This document shows positions 45,061 through 55,562 of a DNA stretch of 64,000 nucleotides, in pieces. Source of the DNA: Nicotiana tabacum (lineage: Eukaryota; Streptophyta; Magnoliopsida; Solanales; Solanaceae); assembly GCF_000715075.1 (NCBI RefSeq), contig NC_134081.1, positions 112,132,289 through 112,196,288 of the forward strand, written 5' to 3'. Both the position numbers and the translations under genes were made by a program. Below the pieces are notes generated by a model. It saw nothing but the letters and a program-made list of their open reading frames with translations. It was not told the DNA's origin and did not search any database. Numbering within the stretch: the stretch's first letter is position 1; every line of letters begins with the position of its first letter.

Positions 45061-48000
45061 TGTCACGACCCAAAAATCCCACCATAGGCGTCGTGATGGC
45101 ACTTAGTCTCTAAGACTAAGTAAGCCGATTATAACTATAATTCAAGCCCAATTCTTTTTTCATAGAAACCAACAACGGAAATAATTACAAACAACCTCGC
45201 AGGACTGGTAATACCGAGTCACAAACCCTAACTAAATACATGAAATGATCTCAAGGATCAAATACTCAATACTGTTTGATTAATAATTAATAATACAATA
45301 AAATGGAAAGACTTCAAGGGACTGCGATGACCAAGCAACTCTACCTTGAATCCTTGCGATCACACTCTAACTCTGTCCGAGTCCGATAGCTCCAATACTT
45401 GACTCTGCACAAAAATGTGCAGAAGTGTAGTATGAGTACACCATAGTCGGTACCCAGTAAGTATCAAGACTAACCTCAGTAGAGTAGTGACGTGGTACAG
45501 TCAAGACACTCACTAGTCTAATAACCTGTGCGATATAATATATATTAATAATAGGAAAACAAATAATAATGATGGCAACAGTAATCAACCAGTGATATAC
45601 ACAGCAGGGTAACAAGAACACCATAAATATTGCTCAACAAATAATGAATACAAGTACAACCAATTAATCAAGTCCTTCAAATATAAATTTTTCGCCTACA
45701 TATTTTTCAAATAATAATTTTCAGGATATAATACTTTCCAATAAATATATTTTGAATATACTCCCTTCAAATAAATATCTTTCAAATATTCTTTCAAATA
45801 AATCTTTTTCTAATATAATTCCTTCAAATAAATATCTTTCAAATATAATTTCGTTAAATAAATATCATTCAAATACAATTCTTTCAAATAAATCTCTTTC
45901 AAATATAATTCTTTCAAATAAATATCTTTCGAATAAAAGTCATCGTGTGACACCTCATTTCCAAATCATAAAATACGGGTCTCATCCCACTTTTATATTT
46001 CCACGACACCTCGTGCCAATTACTCTATCACAACCGCACATACAACTCACGTGCCAAAAACATCATCATTTACTCACGGCACCTCGTGCCCACATTTCAT
46101 ATCACAACTGCACGGAAAATTCACGTGCCAATATCATCATTATTTACTCACGACACCTCGTGCCCACGTTTCATTTCATAATCTGCCTGGCAATAGCCAC
46201 AAGCTCCCAATTTCAACATAGATCAGACTATTATCAATTTTACCAAAACAACAAGACAAATTGCACCAGATATAAAAATAAACACAAGGAAAATAACAAC
46301 ATCACATCAAAATTACCAACGCAATAACCCCACATCATCACATAAAAATTACCAATACAATAACTCTGCATCATCACATATCATCCCTGACAATAGCCAC
46401 CCTTATCTCTTCTATAGTCACCCTTATTACTCCTATGATAGCCTCCCTTATCCCTTAACCCTCACAATATCAATAGCCACCCTTATTGCTCCGTATAATA
46501 GCCACCCTTATTATTTTGCCCAGACAATATTACCAACGCACATAACCACAGTGAAATGCCACCGTTATACCCACATAATATCATCAGTGAAATGCCACCC
46601 TTGTATCCTCATAATAATAACTAAAGTCACACAACAATTTACATAGAATATTATCATGACAACACAACACAATCAATTCCTATCATAATTTGCCCAACGA
46701 CCACAACCAATTCCAATGATATAGTAAAATCAATAAATTTCTCAAAAATATCCCAAGGCTCCACACAACGTATATAAAATCTCAAAATAATCAACAGAGA
46801 TAGAAAATACTCAGTATAGGGCAACACCTTCATTAATCCAAATTCTTGATAATTATATTAACGCCTCAGTTCAAACTTATTTCATTAATTATTTCCTGAT
46901 GCAAAATCCATAATATAATTATTTTCAGGAAATATCAAATCAACAAACTCATGGAATTCACATAAATATTCAAGTAACAATCACATTAAATTGTCATATA
47001 AAAATAAATTCAACAAACGAGAATTGAGGCATGGCAAATAGATGAGTTAATAAATACCAACAATCATCCAATTTACTATACAATAATGGCTAAGAGTGTA
47101 ACCCAATAAAATTTGCACATATAAGCCCGAGTACGTACTCGTCACCTCGCGTACACGGCTTTTCACATTTCACAAATGGCACATAAGACTCGATGCCTAA
47201 GGGGTAATTTCCTTACTCAAGGTTAGGCAAGATACTTACCTTTTTGAATTTATGACGATATTCCAAAATTGCCTTCTTCCTTGAATTGACCTCCGAACAA
47301 CTCAAATCTATCCAAATTAATTGTATAACTTCGTTAAAATTCATCGAAAATAATTTCGGATAATAAAACGTCGATTTAAAATTTTATTCTAAAAAGTCAA
47401 CAAAATTCAACGCTGGACCGCCTCTCGGAACCCAACATAATTTTTACGAAATCCGAATATCCATTCTGATACGAGTTCAACCATACCAATTTTATTAATT
47501 TTCGATAACAACTCGACCTCCAAATCTTAAATTTTCTTTCTTGAAACATTTTCCAAAAATCGTGTTTTCTTCCATTTAAATCCGAATTAAACGATGAATA
47601 TAACCATGGATTTATGAAATATAATCACTTTAGGATATAAGACACTTACCCAAGTCAAAGTCATGAAGAACTCCTCCAATATCGCCAAATATCCGAGCTC
47701 CAAAATCTCATTCGAAAATGGCGAAATGATCATTTTTGGTCCTTAAGATTTTGTTCAGTTTTCGCTTCTGCGGACTGACTTTGCTCTTCTGCGATGTCGC
47801 TTCTGCGATATCGCTTTTGTGACGCCATAATCACTTCTGCGAAGAGCACTGCCCAGGTGAAGGCTTGCACCTGCGGACACTGGCTTTGCTTTTGCGCAAT
47901 GGCAGGTGCGTCCAGTGTTGCGCTTCTGCGATGCTGTTCGCTTCTGCGATGCCAACATCGCACCGGCGATGTCGTAGGTGCACTCCACTGCTCCTCGTCT

Positions 48001-48794
48001 GCGATCAACATTGCCCATGTTCATTCCGATCGCTTCTGCGATAATAAGCTCGCTTCTGCATTCAATTTCTCGCAGAAGCGGTTGCATCACTTGCTGTCCA
48101 GAACAACAGAATTCCAGTAGCTTTCTTCAAGTTCAAATCGATCCGTTAATTATCCGCAATCCACCCGAGGCCCCCGGGACTTTAACCAAATATACCAATA
48201 TGTACAAAAATAAAATACGAACTTAGTCGAGGCTTCAAACCATGCCAAAACGCCGAAATTATGAATCACACATCGAATCGAATTATGAGTTTTCAAATCG
48301 TTCAACATCTATATTTTGCGTCGAAACGTATCAAATCAATCCGGAATGACTTCAAATTTCGCGCACAGGTCATAAATGACGTAATGGAACTGTTCTAATT
48401 TTCGAAATCGAAATCGACCTCGTTATCAAAAATTCAACCTTCAGTCGAACTCTCCAAAAAGCTTCTATTTTTCAACTTTCGCCAAAATGCGTCGAATTGT
48501 CCTACAGACTTCCAAATTCAAATCCGGACACACGCCTAAGTCTGAAATTACCATACGAAGCTATTGACATTATCAAAATTTTATTCTGGAGTCGTTTGCT
48601 CAACAGTCAAACTCCGATCAACTCTTTTCATCTCAAGCTTCAAAATGAGAATTGTTCTTTTAATTTAATTTCGAATCTTCCGAAAATCAAACTCGACCAC
48701 ACCCGCGGGTCATAATACGTATTATGAAGCTGCTCGAGATCTATGGTCACTGAATGGGGCGTAAATTATTAAAACGACATGTCGGATCGTTACA
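45061..48794 (-). repeat. 5' LTR of element E
   Basis: Collinear with 38883-42694 and bounded TGTCACGACC...GATCGTTACA. It includes the AT-rich repeats, hairpins and CGCTTCTGCG block at corresponding places. Differences by eye are many (roughly one in ten bases in the first 100), so the insertion is not recent. Confidence 0.92.
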
Positions 48795-49263
48795 ACTGGG
48801 TACGTGTTGATTTACATACTCATGTTGCACTTCTGCACTAAATGTGCAGGATCTGACAGGTTCATTTGATGATCACCTTGGCGCGTAGGCACACCTGCTG
48901 AGGAGACTTCATGTGAGGTGCATTCCAGGCTACACATCGCAGTCCACCGAGTCTCCATTGTACTAATTATCTTATTCTATCTTATTACATTCGGTACATA
49001 TATTGTATTATTATTATACTCCCTAGAAAATGCTCATGCACTTGTGACATCGAGTTTTGGGAGTTTCTACTGGTTGTTCGTTATTGTAGTTCACGTAGTT
49101 ATTATCATTTTATCCTGTAAATTCTATTTTATACTATTTAAGTAATGGAGATTATGGTTTCGAAAGTAATAAAATGAGTAAATAAATTGATAAATCAACA
49201 TTGGCTTACCTGACGGCGGCGTTAGGTGCCATCATGACCTATAGTGGATTTTGGATCGTGACA
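48795..49263 (+). repeat. 3' LTR of element C, second piece
   Basis: Continues LTR C after element E: the CTGGGTACGTGTTGATTTAC block, acceptor-like AAATGTGCAG ending near 48850, and the end hairpin to GGATCGTGACA at 49263. It matches 31570-32042. Confidence 0.9.
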
Positions 49264-50498
49264 TTATCATTATTAATTTTTTAGGAGGTGTATGCCCAAT
49301 ATTTTCATTTCCAATCTCTAAAAACTAAAAGATACAATTTAAATTTGTGTTATTTGATAAATATTTGAAAATTATGATAAAAACATTTTTGTTTTTGTTT
49401 TTAGTATTAGGTCATATAAACAACAATAATTTTCATAAACTTTTCGGACATAAGTCCTCATAAATTATAACAAGACTTCTGAAAAAATTTGTGCGACATA
49501 ACTTTTTAATTTATTGAGCTAGCTAAATAGGAGCGATATTTATTATTTTTGCCTAATAATATTTACCTAATTTAAAAAAAATATAGGGCACACGTCCAAA
49601 GCGCGTATCCTAAAACAAGTATATTAAAAGCACGAAGGTCCTTAGTGAAATATCATTCGTCTTTTTTACCCTTTAAAAATAGATTTCACATTGGTCAAAG
49701 TTATAAGTTAATTATTTTTCTAATATTTTAAAATTCGAAGTCAACTAAAAATTTAATTATCAAATCTATTCTTATTTAAACTAAGAAAATCCTTATATGT
49801 AGGATTACTAATCCCACTCCAGCTAAAGTTTATGTATTTGGTTACGTTTTGACTCGATGTAGTCCCAATTTTGGTATTTCACTTGAACATATTCGATAGA
49901 TTTAAATTTTTACACTCTAATAAATTGATTAAAGAAATAATTAAGTTTTAGAATTTATTATAATAAAATATCGGTTGATTATTTTACCTTTTAAAAATAA
50001 ATTTTATATTAAAAACTGTAAAACATAATAATTTTATTGGATGAAAATATAGTTATAATTAAAAATTATTATATTTACCATTAAAAATTAAAAATTTGAA
50101 ATTAGCTAATATTAAGAATTTGAATCAACAAGAATTATTTTCCTTAACGTAGAGAATAATAATTAAGTCTTTGCATCAACTAACTACTTTTCATAAGATA
50201 TTCTCACAAAAGTTCTTAAAAATTAGAATAAGGCATATGTGGAATTGAGCTAGCTAAATAGGAATAATATTAATTATTTTTAGGAACTTACACTTTTTAA
50301 AATTTTGTATTTCATAAATTTAATATGCTTCTTTTATCATCATCATAATATAATAGTGAAATTAATTGACCGTTTTGTCCTTAGGACAAAAATGCTTCTC
50401 AACTGTAAAATTTTTGTAATTATTATTCAGTATTCAGCTCGTTTTCTTTCATCTTTCACGTTAGTAGTAATGTAATTGAATATAATTATACAGCTTGG
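49264..50498. other. AT-rich spacer with a possible Helitron junction
   Basis: No gene seen. A GAGCTAGCTAAATAGGA motif is repeated at about 49515 and 50246. Near 49590-49680, CCAAAGCGCGTATCC with a CAAG end is followed by ATATTAAAAGCACGAAGG. From memory this resembles Solanaceae Helitron 3' and 5' ends placed back to back. The evidence is weak. Confidence 0.35.
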
Positions 50499-50685
50499 TT
50501 GTGGCAGGGCCACCTTATAGGAAGGGTGCCAAATGACACCCTTTCGCGGGAAACATATACTGTGTAGTTAGGTAAAAAAATAAATTAAATGCATATATAT
50601 TAGGTATTGACTCCCCTTAATTTCCTGATATGTTTACTTTTATATATTTTGACATCCCTTAACAAATATTCTGGCTCCGCCACTG
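50499..50685. mobile_element. hAT-like miniature element, 187 bp
   Basis: Ends TTGTGGCAGGGCCACC and CTGGCTCCGCCACTG are imperfect inverted repeats of the CAGTGGCGGAGCC type common in Solanaceae hAT derivatives. Flanking 8-mers CAGCTTGG (50491-50498) and CAGTTTGA (50686-50693) match at 6 of 8, with two transition-type differences. There is no coding capacity. Confidence 0.75.
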
Positions 50686-51477
50686 CAGTTTGATATGTTT
50701 GTCTGGCCGAGTAATTACTTGGTCAATATGTAATTGAATGTAATTGGAGAGGTGTAATTATACTTACCAATTCTCGAGGGGGAGGTGAGAATTGTTGGTA
50801 ATTACACTGTGTAATTACAAGGTTACTTTTTAATTTCTTTCCTTTTTATTTTTATTTTAATTTGTTTTCTTTATAACTTTTTATTTCTATTATTTTAATT
50901 TTTAATTTTAATTCTTTACATTTATTTCTTGTGAATCCATATAATTGCTCGTATATTTTATTTCTTATTTATTTTATTTTCTTCATTTAGCGTAATCGCG
51001 TTATTATTCTAGTCTTTGAAACTATGCCTCCTAATATTAGAAATAATGAGTCATTAACAAACTTTGTATATAATGGGTGATGTCATTAAAGTAGAATTTC
51101 ATTGTTGAATGAGGCTATAAACTTTATTATGTTTCCTAATCTTAAGTTGTATTGGAACTTATTTTTATTATATTGGAATTTGACATATGTTAAACTATTT
51201 TTTTTTGGATTTTGAAATTGTGTTATATTTATAGTTCCAATTTACTTATTTTAGCAGTATTTACTTATTATTTCACATTGCGTGTTATTAATTATTTTAA
51301 TTAGAATTGATAGATTAGTTTTATCAAATATCTGAATAATGTTATGACATTATATTTATAAATATTAATTTATTTTATCAAACATGCATTCCATGGTGTT
51401 ATTACTAAACGTATGTTTTTAGGTTTAATAATTAATTAAACTAAATATTATTAATTTAGAAAATATATAGCAATTTA
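50686..51477. other. AT-rich spacer
   Basis: No gene recognised. A GTAATTACAC-rich segment (50740-50820) around TTCTCGAGGGGGAGGTGAGAA has inverted character and may be part of another small element. Confidence 0.4.
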
Positions 51478-51999
51478 AATTCTGTAAATCATGCTGATTT
51501 AAATATTCTAGTTGTATTTCAATTATTATTATTGACCCATAGTGAGTGTCAAAGTCGGCCATCTCGTCTCTACCACTTCGAGATTAGGCTTGATACTTAC
51601 TGGGTACACGTTGTTTACGTACTCATACTACACTTGCTGCACTTTTTGTGCAGGACCTGAGGCAAGTACTAGTGGGGGACCTATCGTCTTACACCCACGT
51701 TATCCAGGGGCATAGTGGTGAGCTGCACATTCTGAGCCGTTCTGCATCTACTAGTGTGTCTCCTTGTATTTTTTCATTCTGTCTATTCTTATTTCGGACA
51801 GTATTTGAGGTTTTGTATAATTTACTAGATGCTCATACACTTGTGTTACCGGGTCTTGGTACACACATTGGTAGAATTTGAGCTTTATTATTTTTCTTGG
51901 TTTTAAATTTTGTCAATATATGCCTAATTTATTAACTTGGCCTGCCTAGCTGTAGTGTTGGGCGCCATCACGACCTATAGGAGAAATTGGGTCGTGACA
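51478..51999 (+). repeat. LTR end fragment (element F)
   Basis: Collinear with 54958-55547 of LTR H: TTGACCCATAGTGAGTGTCA, GATACTTACTGGGTACACG, an acceptor-like TTTTTGTGCAG ending at 51653, and the end hairpin to GGGTCGTGACA. The 5' part is missing. Confidence 0.85.
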
Positions 52000-52002
52000 A
52001 CA

Positions 52003-52014
52003 TGGTATCAAAGC
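52003..52014 (+). other. Primer binding site of element F (tRNA-iMet)
   Basis: TGGTATCAAAGC, one mismatch from canonical, followed by the leader that leads to the gag ATG at 52191. Confidence 0.85.
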
Positions 52015-52190
52015 ACTAGGTTCACGTAGGTCTCACAAGTTATGAGCAGGCCTAATGGAGTCTTGTGGATCGGTACGGAGATATTTGTACTTATCTTCGA
52101 GAGGTTATAGGGTATTAGGAAATTACCTTTCTTCATATTCCATCGTGAAATTGATGTAGCTCTAAATATCCTTCTCTTATTCTCTCTCAG

Positions 52191-53321
52191 ATGGTGAGAA
52201 CGCGCTCGAATGAGGTTCCAGGCCAGGGAAGAGCTACTCCCCTAGTTGCTAGAGGCCGAGGGAGGGTTCCAGCCCATGGTAGAGGGCGAGGACGTCTCAG
52301 GATTGTTCCAGTTATGCCGCTAGTGGGTCCAGCAGAGAACCCCATTGTTGAGGAACAGGATGAGGTCCCTGTGGCAGAGCCAGCTCCGGTGGATTTCATA
52401 TCTGCACCGGGATTTCAGGATATCATGGGTCGTATGCTGCGGTTCATGGACAATATGACCCAGGCCAGTTTATTTCCGGCAGACCCAGCCACATCTCAAG
52501 CGAGCGGGGAAGCACAGACCCCTACCGCACAAGCTCATGGACAGGCAGCTGTTGTATATCAGACCCAGGGTGCACTACCCGTGGGTGGAGCCTAGCCAGT
52601 GGCAGCAGCTACACCTGAGCCCAGGCCAGCTGTAGCTGCTGATCCTCAAAATTTATTGGACCGATGGACTAGACAACATTCTCCTGTCTTCGAGGGTGAG
52701 CGACATGAGGATCCACAGGACTTCATTGATCGTTGCAGGGACAGACTGCACAATATGAGGATATTGGAATCTCATGGGGTTGACTTCACTACTTTTCAAC
52801 TAGAGGGCAGAGCCCGTAGATGGTGGCAGTCTTATGTTCTTGGCAGACCAGCAGATTCTCCTCCTATGACTTGGGACAGGTTCGCTCGTATCTTCCTGGA
52901 CAGGTATATTCCACCCTTCCAGAGGGAAGAGTTGCGGTTTCAGTTTGAGCAGCTCCAACAGGGCCAGATGTCAGTGACCGATTATGAGGTGAGGTTTTCT
53001 GAATTATATCGCCATGCACTTATGATACTCCCTATTGAGGCAGAGAGAGTGCGGTGGTTTGTAGCCGGTTTACATACTGGCATTCAGGCCACTATGGCTC
53101 GAGAGGTTGAGATGGGTACTTCTTATGAGTGAGTTGTGGAGATAACCCGGAGGATTGAGGGTGTGCGTCAGCGGAGCCGAGAGCAGATTATGAGAGATAA
53201 GCAGTTCAGGTACTCTGGAGAGTTCAGAGGTGCTCCGTCTGGGGGCAGAGGTCAGTTCGTGAGAGGGCAGTCCAGCAGATCCCCATTTCCAGCACCACCA
53301 CCTCCTCGAAGTGCTCCAGTG
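52191..53321 (+). pseudogene. Gypsy gag pseudogene (element F), cut by LTR H
   Basis: The ATG at 52191 (MVRTRSNEVPGQGRAT) follows a leader and opens a single frame with two stops (TAG 52593-52595, TGA 53130-53132). After an Arg/Gly-rich N-terminus, the gag core is clear: HSPVFEGERHEDPQDFIDRC, ILESHGVDFTTFQLEGRARR, WWQSYVLGRPADSPPMTWDR and RFVAGL-type residues. The third segment (RQRSREQIMRDKQFRYSGEF) leads toward the zinc knuckle, but the frame is lost at about 53322 where LTR H begins. The other strand is an artefact. Confidence 0.9.
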
Positions 53322-55547
53322 CGATTCATGATTTTGATGTTGTTTGATGTGATTTGAGGCCTAGAGCAAGTTTGTGTTATGTTATGGGACTGGTTGGTAT
53401 GATTGGACGGGGTCCCGGGGGCCTCGGATGTGTTTCGGGGTGGTTTCGGATCATTACATACTGTTTTGCAATAGCTGATACTGGTGTCTGGTGTTGTTCT
53501 TCGCGTTCGCGAGGATCCTCTCGGGTTCGTGAAGAAGGACTTGGCTTCTGGGACTTTCTTCTTCGCGTTCACGAAGAGATTCTTGCGTTCGTGAAGAAGA
53601 AAATCTCTGTTAGGCAGGTCTTACTTCGGAGACTCATATCTCACAATCTATAAGGAATTTGAAGATGATCCAAAAATGAAAATTGTAGTCCTTTGTGTCT
53701 AGTTTTCAGGAAGAAAATTCCTACCTTTTGCAAGTTAAATACTTGGTTTATATACGAATTTAGGAGTGAAAATTCATGAAAATTAGTAGAAATTTGGGGT
53801 TTTGAAGAAAAACCTAGAAATTGGTAATTATGGATTTTAACCACGAAATATACTATGGGATTGGATGAAAATGATATATTTGAGTTCTTGAGATTATGGG
53901 TAACGATTCCCTCCAAAAATTTCCGAAATCCGGGCACGTGGGCCTGGGGTGAATTTTTAGAATTTTACCATTTTTGATAGGGTAATTTATTTAATAGATA
54001 AATTTTGAATTATTTAACATGTATTAATTATTTCATATAACTGTTGGATAGTTTCGGATTTTCGGCACCGAATTGGGATTTTTACACGGCATCGTGATCA
54101 GAAGTGGGCATTGAGACAAGGTAAGTCTCTTGTCTAACCTTATCAGGGGAAAATTACCTCATAGGGATTAAATTGAATAATTGTTGCTAATTGCGGGGGC
54201 TACGTACGGACGAGGTGACGAGAGTCCGTGCGTAGCTACTATTAATGCTAAAGTCCGGGTAGTTTAGGACTCAAAGCATTAATAACTTGTATAAATTATT
54301 TTCTTTGTTTAATTAATATTAATTGATATATATATGAATATATTATGAATTGTTAGATAAAGATTTTAAAGGTTGAAAATCTCATATGCTTGATTTTCTG
54401 TTTAAATTAATTAATTATTAAAAGAAATTGTTCTTCCTCCCGAATTTATCTTAAAATAAATATACTCTCCTTCCGGAGATACATGAGAAAATGTCCTCCT
54501 TTCTTATGGAGCGGGCCGAATGCCTCGGCAGGATAGATGCATCCATGGATCGTGCCACACGTCCCTCGGCAGTGTACACGACACTATGCATCGGGTCGTA
54601 CGGCCTCGGCAGAAATTGTGCTTAATAATAATAATTACACGATACTTTAATAGTTTATTTCAACTTGCGAATTTAATTGATAAATTGGAAAATCCTTGGA
54701 ATTTAATGAATTATTATTCTTGCTTGTTAAAGAATTAATTGTTATTCCTGTAAATGAGACTAATTGATAAATTGGAAATCTTTGGAATTTATTGAATTAT
54801 TATTCCTGCTTGTTACGACATTATTGTTATTCCTGTAAGTGAGACTAATTGATAAATATGGAAATTTATTGGAATTGAAAGAATTTAAATAATATATTGA
54901 GAATTACTGCATTTGATGGAATTTAATTATTTTTACTAGTCAATAAAATTATTGTTAACTCTGTGAATCGTGTTGATATAAATATTTCTATTTCATGATT
55001 ATTTAAAATTATTGACCCATAGTGAGTGTCAAAGTCGGCCATCTCGTCTCTACCTCTTCGAGATTAGGCTTGATACTTACTGGGTACACGTTATTTTTGT
55101 ACTCATACTGCACTTGCTGCACATTTATTGTGCATACGCATATATGTATAGTGGCCTTGTGGGCGCAGAAGTGTGGTTAATAATTGTGGGACATATGTGA
55201 GCTCCATTTTGTATTACGATTCGCAGCCAACAGAGTCTCCTTCAGGGTTATTATATTTTTCCTGTCTAATTTGTATTCTAGACAAATGCTGTATTTTATT
55301 CTTAATTCCCTAGTAAGTGCTAATGCACTTGTGACACCGGCTTTTGGGAATGGTTCTGAATTGTTTATAAATTTAGTTGCTAAAAATATTTATCATTTAC
55401 TCTATGAGTTTTATCTTTACAATTTCATTAAAGAAATTTTTATTTCAAAAATACTAAAATGGGTAATTAAGTTAATTGGTTATGGTTGGCTTGCCTGACA
55501 GTGATGTCCGGCGCCATCACGACCTTTTTGGATTTTGGGTCGTGACA
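53322..55547 (+). repeat. LTR H (5'-truncated)
   Basis: Begins in mid-U3 (GATTTTGATGTTGTTTGATG, matching 36940-36970 of LTR C). It has a CGCGTTCGCG block (53495-53605), an AG|GTAAGT donor (GT at 54121), CGAATGCCTCGGCAG hairpins (54510-54612), the TACTTACTGGGTACACG block and the end hairpin (55517-55545). The acceptor-like site is changed to GTGCAT here. Confidence 0.87.
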
Positions 55548-55550
55548 ACA

Positions 55551-55562
55551 TGGTATCAGAGC
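55551..55562 (+). other. Primer binding site of element H, unit 1
   Basis: Perfect TGGTATCAGAGC, 3 nt after the LTR end at 55547. Confidence 0.9.

Larger units (their letters stand above)
38883..48794 (-). mobile_element. Element E: large-LTR gypsy derivative without pol, nested in LTR C
   Basis: TG...CA-bounded LTRs of 3812 bp (38883-42694) and 3734 bp (45061-48794) enclose an internal region of only 2366 bp. Flanks read ACTCG (38878-38882) and ACTGG (48795-48799), a 5-bp target duplication with one change; the uninterrupted relatives read CTTACTGGGTACACG at this place. PBS and polypurine tract are at the expected ends. The internal region keeps only gag traces, so the element is non-autonomous and LARD-like. 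Confidence 0.93.
30089..49263 (+). mobile_element. Element C: plus-strand gypsy derivative with noncoding internal region, split by element E
   Basis: 5' LTR (30089-32042, first ~980 bp missing), PBS 32046-32057, internal 32058-36386, polypurine tract 36387-36398, and a 3' LTR in two pieces (36399-38882 and 48795-49263) around nested element E. Positions 30089-32042 align with 37381-38882 plus 48795-49263. There is no intact gag or pol. Confidence 0.88.
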
